Below are positions 55,444 through 64,000 of a stretch of 64,000 bases of DNA, piece after piece; the first letter of the stretch is position 1; each line of letters opens with the position of its first letter. A program made the translations under genes and the position numbers. The notes beneath the pieces were generated by a model. It was given only the letters and a program-made list of their open reading frames with translations, ran no database searches and was not told where the DNA came from. Location: NCBI GenBank assembly GCA_021018995.1, contig CM037588.1:81565765-81629764 (forward strand). The letters run 5' to 3'. Source of the DNA: Chloranthus sessilifolius (lineage: Eukaryota; Streptophyta; Magnoliopsida; Chloranthales; Chloranthaceae).

Positions 55444-55456
55444 AGGTTTGGGGGTG
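55444..55456 (+). promoter_or_regulatory. Polypurine tract before E4 LTR
   Basis: AGGTTTGGGGGTG directly precedes TGTTATTCAC. This shows the LTR at 55457 was once a 3' LTR for the sequence on its left. Confidence 0.8.
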
Positions 55457-55789
55457 TGTTATTCACTGAAAAGTACCACTTTTCACCTCTTAACTTAGCC
55501 TTTGATGGACTTTGAAGCCCACTAATAATCATTTGTTAAGTATGTTTTTCAGTTTGTAATAAAATATGCAGCTTAATACAAACTCCTTGCTTTTTGGCCC
55601 AAAAGAGAGAGAGAATGCACTCGAAGATGACAGCTGAGAAAAAGCCTGATGGAGCACCGTGGTAGTGCTCACCATGGTGACTCATTGTTGCTGATCATCA
55701 TTAACCAATGTCTAGCAGATGAATGAAGTTGGCTGAGAAAAGAGGATGTTGTAACAGTAACAAGTGTAGTGCAGTAGAGTGTCAAGAAA

Positions 55790-56280
55790 CTTACTCGCTG
55801 AGTTGAGGAGCTTCCTTGTGCAGCTAAAGATGCAGTGGAAGAAGCTCTCACACAGATATGCCATGCAGTCAAGAGGAGAGCTGTAAAGACAACATGAAGA
55901 TCTCGCGGCATAAAACCTTTAGAATTCATGGTCGCGAAGCTCTCGCAGAGATCAATCCTTAAAGTAGCCGTGCGAGGAACACAACGAGCCCATATGCATA
56001 GAGAACAGAAAGTCACCTCACAGAGTTCTCACATGACCTTAGAAGAGAGAGATGCCCAGAATTCCCCTCGTGTAGATCTCATGCACTCTAGAGCCTTACA
56101 AGTTTCTATGCGAGCGCAGGTGCCCACCTGTGCGAGTACTTAGCGAGAGAGAGCTCCTGAAGCTCTACTGTGCGAAACACCCTGGCTCTCTAGATAATCT
56201 CCACGACAGCACTGGGATGTGAAGCAATTGCGTGATTCACGAAAGGTTTACTACGTGAATGAGCCCTTCCCATCGGCAAA
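55790..56280. repeat. Degenerate CTCGCG motif cluster, E4 LTR
   Basis: Recurring words such as CTCGCGGCATAAAAC, GCTCTCGCAGAG, CGAGCGCAG and TGCGAAA in about 500 bases upstream of the TATA box. More degenerate than in E3, with many CpG sites apparently changed to TpG or CpA. Confidence 0.7.
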
Positions 56281-56527
56281 AGGCAACTTTGTGAAAGGGA
56301 AGCAACTGCGGAGTGAACTAAAATAGTTACCAGCCTCTTGAAGCGCAGGCTCTCCACTTCTCCATTTTAACTCAGGGACCTTTTGGGAATTTCCTAAGGC
56401 TAGGGCACACTTCCCAAGGCATAGATTTCAAAACGTACATCTCGAGACATTCAAGGGTTGTAATAGTCTCACGTTTGCTGGAAAAATTAGGGTTAATCTC
56501 TTTAGAGCCAAGGTCATTTTGACAGAG

Positions 56528-56535
56528 TATATAAG
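56528..56535 (+). promoter_or_regulatory. TATA box of E4 LTR
   Basis: TATATAAG at the expected position downstream of the motif cluster. Confidence 0.65.
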
Positions 56536-58145
56536 CTGTACTTAGAGCTTATTATTATCATCTTTCCTTCATCCTCTATTGGCCGAGAGCTCTAGCAGGC
56601 TAGGGTTAGGGTTTGATCACCTCTTTTTCGTATTTCACTTCTCTCTTAGCTCAACACTTACTGGCTAATCCCCCTATAAGCAACTAGGTTTAGTTTTATT
56701 TCAGTCTTGTAATATATTTTATATACATTGGGATTGTGGATGAGCAGTTGTGTATAGGCTGCAGCCAAGAGACAGTTCATTGTAAGTTTTGTTTTTGTTA
56801 ATGAAGTGTTATTTTAATGCTTAATCAAATTTATAAATCTTATGGTTTTTTTAGATGTCTATAGGATCCATCTATTTGGGACTAGCCCATTCAGTTTCAA
56901 GTAGATCTGTTATTTACCATCTGATTTCCCTTAGTTTGATAGACACATGGAAAGCAATGTTGGATCTGTAGTGAGATCCAGGGAGCTCGGAGGCCTGTTG
57001 ACCATGGTGGTTGCAATAGTTTTCGTGTTCTTTCTCAGGCCTCTGTGGGATGGACAGACCAATGGGATACCCTGTGACCATTCAAGTGGACAAAGTATAG
57101 CCCTAAGGTTATTTCCATTCACATGTTTGAGAAGGATTCGTCTCTTCTATACATGAGCTTCTAGAGCCTCGTGAAGAGGTTTGTATAGTAACTGGCCCCC
57201 CTCTGTTCTACCTAATCGATATCAGATGTTAGATCTGATCTCATGTAGTAATTGCAGCTTGAGGCTGAGTCATTGTAGGCTATTTGTAGCAATGACTAGC
57301 TGAGGTAAAAGTCTTATTCAACCTATTGCATGGTCTTTTCTGTAGGCACTAGTGAGCAGTTAGCCTTAGCAAAGCACTTAGGATCTTATGAGTTGGAATA
57401 CCTATGGATGTCAGCCAGGTCTATGCGCACATCAGGGATGCTTGTAGCATTGACATTACATAGTGCTGCAATAGTATTCATGGCTAGAGCTGGTCCAGTG
57501 GCTTTGGAGATGATCGATCCACTCTTCTGGATTAGACTAGCGAATTTCTGGTTTAACTAATGGGATTTGATAGACTTTATCAGATACCCTGTGACCATTG
57601 GAGTGGATAAAGTATAGCCGTAAGAGCGCCCCAAATGGCATGGGTTAAACTGGGAGCTTATACCTTGTTGAGGCTTTTAATAGCGTCTCAGCAAGGAGCA
57701 CTGCACAGACAGACTAAATCTGAGTTACATTACTGCATCATTAACTCTAGCTTAACCTACGTACTTCTCATAATTTTTGTATTTTATTTTGGCACACGCT
57801 ACCACCATCTTCTTCTTAACCCTTTCTTTAGGATAGGGCTACATTTGATTCCTTTGCTTTTAGGATTAATTTAATATAGTCGTGACACCTAACTCCCTTT
57901 CTTTAGGATTGTCAGATCTGGAGGCCTACTATTGTAGCCCATTTTAGGTTCTTGATCAATTTCTCTGTAGGACAAACTCTTACTTATCAAAACTTGCTAT
58001 AATAGACCCTGTATCTTATAGGACTGTGTTTATTTCAGACTTGCTGTGCTGACCCATCTCTAATTCCCCACTCTTGATTTATTCTCTCCACTGTTTTTAA
58101 TAAAATAGTAACAAGACTCGCGAAATTAAAGAACCAACAAGTTTT

Positions 58146-58163
58146 TGGCGCCGCTGCCGGAGA
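58146..58163 (+). promoter_or_regulatory. E4 primer-binding site (tRNA-Asp)
   Basis: TGGCGCCGCTGCCGGAGA, six bases after the LTR end. It is complementary to the 3' end of plant tRNA-Asp except for two positions. Confidence 0.85.
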
Positions 58164-58482
58164 TATTGATCTTTTTAGTAGACCAGAGTTGTATTATAAC
58201 TTAAACTAACAAATTCTTTGTAGTTGTGTTTAATTTAGAATTAAAGTACTACTGATTCTTTATGGAATTTTGCAAAAATGGACAGTAGAAGAAAGGAAAA
58301 GCTTAAGCTGCAAGTGGAGTGTAGCTAGGTCTATTTGCACTTTCTTTCCCCTAAATCACATGCCATTTATGTTGAATCTCCTGTTATTTTGTTTAGTGTA
58401 AATCTGTGTAGTTATTATTTTTTTTTATATTTGAAATTCTTTCTGTGTGCTTGTAAGCATTTTTATTACTGTTGGTGACTGT
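58164..58482 (+). other. E4 leader
   Basis: Short A/T-rich non-coding region. No gene seen. Confidence 0.65.
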
Positions 58483-59690
58483 ATGCTTCGTAGAAGGTCC
58501 TTAAACCCTGACTTGGAACCCCCAAATCCAGAGGTGGAAAGGATCCTTAGACCTAGACACACCACACAAAGCCCTGCTATTAAGACTGAACCAGCTACCA
58601 TGGCTGAGAGGCAGAGGACATTGAAAGAATACAATGCACCTGGGGAGTACACCTCTCCCTTCTACATTCAGTTTCCCTCTGTTGAGGGGAACTATGAAAT
58701 TAAATCCTCTACCATCAATATGCTGCTTTCATTTCATGGGCTGAGTAAAGAAGATCACTACAAGCATATTGACCAGTTTTTAGCACTTTGCACTACCTTC
58801 AACATTGCTGGCTTGGGGCCTGAGGCCACAAAACTGAGGCTTTTTCCTTTCTTATTAAAGGACAAAGCCAGCACATGTCTATCAAAGCTCCCAACCAACA
58901 TCATACAGTCATGGAGTGACCTTCAAACCAAATTCTTGGCTAAATTTTTCCCCATGAACAAAACAAGCCAGATGAGGATAAATATTTTGTCATTCACTCA
59001 GTCCTCAACTAAGAGCTTTAATGAAGCTTGAGAAAGATTCCAGGAGATCTTAAAATAATGCCCCCACCACCAAATCCCAATGTGGCAGCTTGTTCAAGTG
59101 TTTTATCAAGGAATTAATGCTAAGAGTAGAGATATGGTGGATGCTTCCTGTGGTGGTAGCTACCTCCACAAGACAGTTGAGGAAGCATGGGAGCTGTTTG
59201 ACATAATAGGGGAAAATTTTATGCAACAGGAGTCTCTATCATGCAATGATAGTCAGATTCTAGCTAAAATGGTGAAAGAGGCCACCTTTAGAGGTGGAAT
59301 ATATGAAGTGAATGTGCAAGGTAATCTTAAGAGGAAGCTGAACAACTTGAGCTTGAGGTTTGATAAATTGATGAATGTGATGCAACCTCGAACGGTTGCA
59401 CAGATGGAGGAAGCATGTCTGTTATGCCAATCTCCCACACATTCTATTCACGATTGTCCATCTGCCAACCAATTTTCATATTTTATTTATGGAGCATGCC
59501 AACACTTCTCAAACCTTTGGGCAGCAGCCTGCTGGGTATTCTTGGAGGAACCACCCAAATCTGAAGTGGAGACAAGACTCATATCCTCAACCCCAGCAAC
59601 AGCAAATGGTAGCTCCCTACATACCCCAACACCAGTTTAATCAAAGTTATCCACCAAGAAAAAATTTCCTGTTACCTACCCCATAGTCTA
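58483..59690 (+). pseudogene. gag: Gag of E4
   Basis: Start chosen at 58483 (ATG followed by basic RRRSLNP). Capsid blocks: RTLKEYNAPGEYTSPFYIQF (58615-58675), LSKEDHYKHIDQFLALCTTF (58740-58800), LFPFLLKDKASTCLSKLP (58840-58895), FFPMNKTSQMRINILSF. A TGA at 59029 (normally Trp) and a TAA near 59055 interrupt it; coding continues with CPHHQIPMWQLVQVFYQGI, CGGSY and EEAWELFDIIGENF. The zinc-knuckle CLLCQSPTHSIHDC (59416-59457) fits C-x2-C-x4-H-x4-C. A frameshift near 59500 moves the tail (YSWRNHPNLKWRQD and a Gln/Pro-rich end) to another frame. Confidence 0.88.
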
Positions 59691-60300
59691 ACCAGTTATC
59701 TCTGCCTCGACAACAGCCCAGATCCTCTTCATTTGAAGAGCAGATGCTTGCTTCAATGCAAAACTTAGGGAGCTTGGTGTAGACTATCAATTCTCATGGA
59801 CAGAGCATCAAAAAGATTGAGGACCAGATGGGATAGATTTGTATTGCTTTGAACATGAGGGAGGAAGAAAAATTGCCCAGTCAGCCCCTATCCAATTCAA
59901 AAGGGAAGCTCTTGCTTGGAGAAACACCCTTCACCCATGACGATGTTGATGCCATAACTATCCTTAGGAGTGGCAGGGTGGTTGACAATTTAGTGGGCAG
60001 TGAACAGGAGGAGGTCACAGAAAAAGAAATTGAAAGGATTATTAGAGTCAAGGAGTCGAGGCTTGTGTCCCCTGCTGTGGATCAGCTAGGGCAAAATAAT
60101 GGGGCTGATGTTGAGCCCTAACATAAAGATATAAATGAAGATAAAAGAAAAAAAAATAAAAAATGACCATGATGGTAGTAGGCATGCAGCAGTGGCACCA
60201 GCAGTGCAACAGCTACCATTTCCTCAAGCTCTAGCTGGCCCATCCCCTCTTAGTAAAGGGAATGCTTAGATGGAGGAAATGCTGGAGACTTTCATGTAGG
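59691..60300 (+). pseudogene. gag: Gag-protease linker of E4
   Basis: Coding sense resumes as 59849-60121 with LPSQPLSNSKGK and DVDAITILRSGRV, blocks usually found between Gag zinc-knuckle and protease in Athila elements. A TAA at 60121 and an A-rich stretch (60130-60170) interrupt it. Confidence 0.72.
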
Positions 60301-61080
60301 TTCGGATCAACTTGCCCCTGTTTGATGCCATAAAGCAAGTCCCTGCCTATACGAAATTTTTAAAAGACCTCTGCACTCAAAAGAGGAAAGTTAGGGTGCA
60401 ATTGTCTTATAGAGTTTTTACTGTTGAACATGTTGAGTCAGTTCTGTCCATCGCCACACCTGAAAATTACAAGACCCAGGGGTACCTACTATCCTTTCCA
60501 TAATCGGAGACCACACCATTGGAAAAGCCCTCTTAAATTTAGGGGCCAATGTAAACTTACTCCCTTATTCAGTGTATGAGGAGCTAGGTTTGGGGGAGCT
60601 TAAACCTACATCAGTTGTGCTTCAACTAGCTAACAGGTCTGAGATGAGACCTGTGGGCGTGGTAGAGGATGTTTTAGTTGGGGTGGACAAATTCTATTAT
60701 CCAATTGATTTTCTTGTTTTACATATGGACCCTTGTAAAAGCAAAACCCCAATTCCTATTATCCTTGGCAGACCATTCTTGACTACTGCAAATGCTTGCA
60801 TACAATGAAGGTCAGGGGTAATGGAGGTTACCTTTGGGAATATGAAAGCCTAGTTAAATGTGTACCATGCTGCTATAGTGCCTCAGATTAACATTGAGGA
60901 CTATTGTGTAGTAGATGTACTAGATGGCCTGGTAGAAGAAGAAATATCCAATCTGTTGGATTGGGATAATCTGACTGAAAGCCTGGAAAGTGTTTGTAGT
61001 CTATATGAAAGGGAGGCCCAAATTCCCATGATAGGAGAAAATATAAACACTGAGCCTTCTGTGGGCCTAGTGTAACACAT
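60301..61080 (+). pseudogene. pol: Aspartic protease of E4
   Basis: LPLFDAIKQVPAYTKFLKDL (60312-60370) precedes the domain. The active-site block reads LLNLGANVNLLP (about 60528-60565), where family members have Asp at the third position; AAT for Asn replaces it. It then shows LGELKPTSVVLQLANRS (60590-60640), VDKFYYPIDFLVLHMDP and PIPIILGRPFLTTANA (60750-60800). A frameshift near 60490 and stop at 60806 break it. Loss of the catalytic Asp would abolish cleavage. Confidence 0.83.
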
Positions 61081-62216
61081 ATTGCTGCCCCTTCCTTAAG
61101 CCACTAAGGCACCTCTGTTGCCATCAATTGAATGTCCTCCTGAGCTAGAGCTGAAGCAGCTCCCAGCCACATTAAAATATGCCTTCTTGGGGCTAGATAA
61201 CAAGCTTCCCGTGATTATCTCCTCCTCTCTCACTAGTGAGTAGGAGGAGGAATTACTAAATGTCCTTAAGAAGCATAAGAAAGCAATTGGGTGGACAATA
61301 GCTGACCTTGGAGACATTGATGCCTCAGTGTGCATGCACAGGATTCACCTGGATGAGGGTGCAAAACCCTCAAGGGAGATGCAGAGGAAGCTAAACCCTC
61401 ACATGCAGGGGGTAGTCCTTAAGGAAATAGTAAAATTGTTGGATGCAGGGGTGATTTATCCCATTTCAGATTTCGAATGGGTGTCACCTATCCAGGTGGT
61501 AGCTAGAAAGTCAGGCATCACAGTTGTTACTTCCGATTCTGGGGAGTTGATTCCAGCCAGAGAGACCACTAGCTAGAGAGTGTGCATTGATTATAGGAAG
61601 CTCAACTCCAAAATTAGAAAGGACCACTCCCCTCTCCCTTTTATTGACCAAATCCTAGACAAATTGGTTGGAAAGGCATACTATTATTTTCTTGATGGAT
61701 ACTCAGGTTATAACCAAATCCCTGTGGATCCTTAAGACCAGGAGAAAACTACATTCACATGTCCCTTTAACACCTTTGCTTACAAAAGGATACCTTTTGG
61801 ACTTGCAATGTCCCAGCCACTTTTTAGAGGTGCATGTATGCAATTTTTTCTGATATGATTAACAAATTCCTGGAAATCTTCATGGATGATTTCTCTGTAT
61901 TTGGAGATAGCTTTAGCCAGTGTCTAGTCCACCTTGAAAAAGTTTTGCAAAGATGTGAGGAGACCCACTTGGTCCTAAGTTGGGAAAAGAGACACTTCAT
62001 GGTGACCCAAGGTATTGTATTAGGCCATGTGATCTCTCACAAAGGAATTGAGGTGGACAGGGCTAAAGTAGATTTGATTTCACATCTGCCCCAACCAAGG
62101 ACTGTCAAGCAGATCAAATCTTTTTTAGGACATGCTGGATTCTACAGGAGGTTCATCAAGGACTTCAGCAAGATTACCAAACCATTGTGCCACCTGCTCT
62201 GCTAGGATGTGCCATT
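61081..62216 (+). pseudogene. pol: Reverse transcriptase of E4
   Basis: Linker ending CMHRIHLDEGAKPSREMQRK (61330-61390), then LNPHMQGVVLKEIVKLLDAG, VSPIQVVARKSG (61480-61525), a TAG at 61574, CIDYRKLNSKIRKDHSPLPF (61582-61640), FLDGYSGYNQIP (61690-61725) and a stop within it (normally Glu), then a frameshift near 61820 and the catalytic block IFMDDFSVFG (FMDD at 61879-61890, intact). It ends with LVLSWEKRHFMVTQGIVLGH and IKSFLGHAGFYRRFIKDFSK. TAG at 62203-62205 replaces Trp. Confidence 0.9.
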
Positions 62217-62700
62217 TTTATTTTCTGCTAAATGCCTTAAGCCCTTTGAGGCTTTGAAGAAGTGTCTCACCACTGCCCTGTAATCCAAGCCCCAGATTAC
62301 TCACTCCCCTTTGAGCTGATGTGTGATGCATCAGACTTGGCCATAGGTGTTGTCTTAGGATAGAGGAAAGATAAGCTGCTTGTAGTGATCTATTATGCTA
62401 ACAGAACACTAGCTGAAGCTCAGCTGAACTACACTACAACTGAGAAGGAGCTACTTATAGTAGTGTTTGCTATGGACAAGTTTAGACCCTACTTGTTGGG
62501 GTCTAAGATTATAGTTTTTATAGATCACTCAACCCTAAAATACCTATTGGCTAAGAAGGATGCAAAGCCTAGATTGATCAGAAGGATTCTCCTCTTGCAA
62601 GAGTTTAATCTTGAGATCAAAGACAAGAAGGGAGTTGAGAATGTGGTGGCTGACCACCTCTCTAGGATCATCTTGGAAGAATGTGTAGTAGCACCTATTA
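62217..62700 (+). pseudogene. pol: RNase H of E4
   Basis: PFELMCDASDLAIGVVLG (62310-62360), a TAG where Gln is usual, [33 protein letters not shown] (62386-62485), [20 protein letters not shown] (62518-62577), [21 protein letters not shown] (62607-62668). The four acidic positions (CDAS, TEKE, IDHS, ADHL) are present. A frameshift near 62280 joins it imperfectly to RT. Confidence 0.88.
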
Positions 62701-64000
62701 ATGAGTTGTTCCTCAATGAGCAGCTTTTTGTTGCGCAGTCTAATGTGCCCTGGTTTGCACACATTGTTAATTTTCTTGCTATTGGTAGGATCCCTGCACA
62801 CTGGTCTAAAGTGGACAAAGACCTATTCTTCTCTGAGGTTAGGCAATTTCTGTGGGAAGATCCATACCTTTACAAGCATTATGCAGACCAGGTCATTAGG
62901 AGATGTGTGCCTGAAAATGACTTCCACAACATTCTTTCAATGTACTATGAGCAAGGCTGTGGAGGTCATTTCAATGGCAAAAAGACTGCAGCAAAAGTGC
63001 TCTAATATGGTTTTTATTGGCCTTCTTTGTTCAGAGATGCAAACTTGCATTGTAAGGCCTGTGAGAGATGTCAAAGGATGGGAGGCATTTCGAAGAGAGA
63101 CTTCATGCCATTACAGCCCATCCTAGTTGTAAAACTTTTTGAAATTTGGGGCATTGATTTTATGGGCACCTTTCCTTCATCTATGGGATTGAATTACATA
63201 CTTGTGGTAGTGGACTATATGTCCAAATGGGTAGAAGCCATTGCCACACAGACCAATGATCACACAGTTGTCTTTAAATTCTTGAAGGACAATGTCTTCT
63301 CACGATTTGGTATCCCCATAGCTATTATTAGTGATGGGGGGAGCTACTAATGTAACAAACATTTCGAGAACCTGCTCAAAAGGTATTCTATTACACACAG
63401 AATTACAACTCTCTACCACCCATAGACCAGTGGGCAAGTTGAAAATTCCAATAGGGAGATTAAGCATATTTTGGAGAAAACTGTGAGGACTGATAGGAAT
63501 GATTGGGCACCAAAGCTGAATGATGCTTTGTGGGCTTATAGGACTGCCTATAAGACTCCTATTGGCATGTTCCTATTTAGACTGGTGTATGGCAAGGCCT
63601 GCCACCTACCGGTGGAGTTAGAGCACAAAGCCTATTGGGCTATCAAAGCAATGAATGTAGATCTAAGTTCTGTTGGTTCTCACAAGAAGTTGCAAATGGC
63701 AGAACTTGATGAAATGAGGCTAGAAGCCGATGCCAATGCAAGAATGTACAAGGAGAGATCAAAAGCATTCTTTGACAAGAAGTTGTTAAGGAAGGACTTC
63801 ATTGCTGGCAACAAGGTTTAGCTTTTTAACTCCAGACATAAATTCTTTCCAGGGAAGCTGAAATCCATATGGGATGGACCTTATACTGTCATCAAAGCCT
63901 CCCCATCTGGTGCTGTGGAGATATTGGACCCAAAGTCAGGGCATATCATGAATGTAAATGGTCAGAGGCTCAAGATTTGTGTAGAACAACCAGTGGAGCT
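62701..64000 (+). pseudogene. pol: Integrase of E4
   Basis: [14 protein letters not shown] (62960-63003) with a TAA after it, then CKACERCQRMGGISKRD (63051-63100) completing the zinc-binding region. Core: IWGIDFMGTFPSSMGLNYI (63148-63205, first Asp), VVDYMSKWVEAIATQ, AIISDGGSY (63320-63347, second Asp), a TAA, HP then TAG where HPQ is usual, and [12 protein letters not shown] (63448-63483, Glu). The C-terminal part [20 protein letters not shown] (63523-63580) and GPYTVIKASPSGAVEILDPKSG (about 63878-63940) follow. Premature stops make it inactive. Confidence 0.88.

Larger units (their letters stand above)
52101..55456 (+). mobile_element. E4-prime: Athila-type derivative lacking gag-pol
   Basis: It starts TGTTATTCAT inside the E2 3' untranslated region. 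The first about 740 bases match the start of the LTR at 55457; after about 52838 the similarity stops, so this LTR is truncated. It continues with an unrelated segment and small ORF (52839-53450), a 3' noncoding region shared with E3, and a polypurine tract at 55444-55456 adjoining the full LTR. No primer site, gag or pol is present. Left flank CCCTA (52096-52100). Confidence 0.78.
55457..58139 (+). repeat. E4 LTR (shared between left derivative and right gag-pol)
   Basis: 2683 bp, TGTTATTCAC ... GAACCAACA. It is preceded by a polypurine tract and followed by a primer-binding site, so it has both 3'-LTR and 5'-LTR neighbours. It holds a CTCGCG-type motif cluster (about 55790-56280) and a TATA box at 56528-56535. 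Confidence 0.92.
58140..64000 (+). mobile_element. E4: Athila-type gag-pol body (continues past window)
   Basis: From primer site through gag, linker, protease, RT, RNase H and integrase to the window end. Lineage is based on the tRNA-Asp-like primer site and Athila-like protein blocks. Stops and frameshifts occur in every domain. The 3' LTR is outside the window. Confidence 0.9.

Noticed and set aside
57330..57560. Frame of 76 codons in the E4 LTR
   Set aside because: It lies in the R/U5 part of the LTR, is not kept in the E3 LTRs, and has no recognisable domain.
1..64000. tRNA, rRNA, riboswitch or bacterial operon features
   Set aside because: No tRNA or rRNA signature was seen; the tRNA-like stretches are primer-binding sites of retrotransposons, and the plant repeat context makes bacterial features irrelevant.

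Overview
This window looks like heterochromatic repeat DNA from a large plant genome, probably a eudicot. I found no host gene, tRNA or rRNA. Almost every segment can be assigned to nested, decayed LTR retrotransposons of the Ty3/gypsy type. The host species cannot be named from this sequence.

Three lineages are present. (1) Tat-type elements: tRNA-Arg primer-binding site (TGGCGACTCTGCTGGGGA), about 1.5-1.6 kb LTRs starting TGTAGACAC, a long Gag with a proline-rich front, a protease followed by a G-patch, RT, RNase H, a second archaeal-type RNase H, and integrase. E1 (minus strand, 1-21468) and E2 (plus strand, 38247-52100) are two large copies in opposite orientation; a solo LTR sits at 7317-8914. 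(2) Athila-type elements: tRNA-Asp-like primer-binding site (TGGCGCCGCTGCCGG), about 2.2-2.7 kb LTRs starting TGTTA or TGTTG. These are E3 (27706-35471, internally deleted, target-site duplication AGACT), the E4 array (52101 to beyond the window end, with gag-pol at 58483-64000), E5 (minus strand, gag at 25935-26727, primer site at 37927-37944) and a solo LTR at 2036-4188. (3) LTRs resembling Tekay/Del chromoviruses, all minus strand: a solo LTR at 12110-14591 (duplication TTAAC), a split LTR at 26728-27700 plus 35477-37594, and a tandemly duplicated LTR region at 21469-25326.

Nesting: E1 lies in the Tekay-like region that resumes at 21469, and carries three solo LTR insertions (Athila-like in its 3' untranslated region, Tat between its two RNase H domains, Tekay-like between gag and protease). 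To the right, E5 is the oldest host: its gag is split by a Tekay-like LTR, which is itself split by E3; its LTR is interrupted by E2; and the 3' untranslated region of E2 is interrupted by the E4 array. All coding regions carry stops, frameshifts or lost catalytic residues, so no copy here appears autonomous.

The most unusual signal is not a gene. LTRs of all three lineages contain a cluster of short, CpG-containing, often palindromic motifs. The motif is repeated within one LTR but differs between collinear LTRs of the same family. It is clearest in the Tat LTRs, where two subfamilies carry 23-nt inverted repeats of the same geometry (11-base arms, one centre base) and similar spacing with homologous spacers, but with unrelated arm sequences (TGGCGCAACTA versus AGGCGTATATA). 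The Tat array recurs in the internal leader. Other conserved non-coding structures are leader triplicates, 3' untranslated hairpin repeats, a stem-loop plus A-rich tract between protease and RT, and an internal copy of the Athila polypurine tract.
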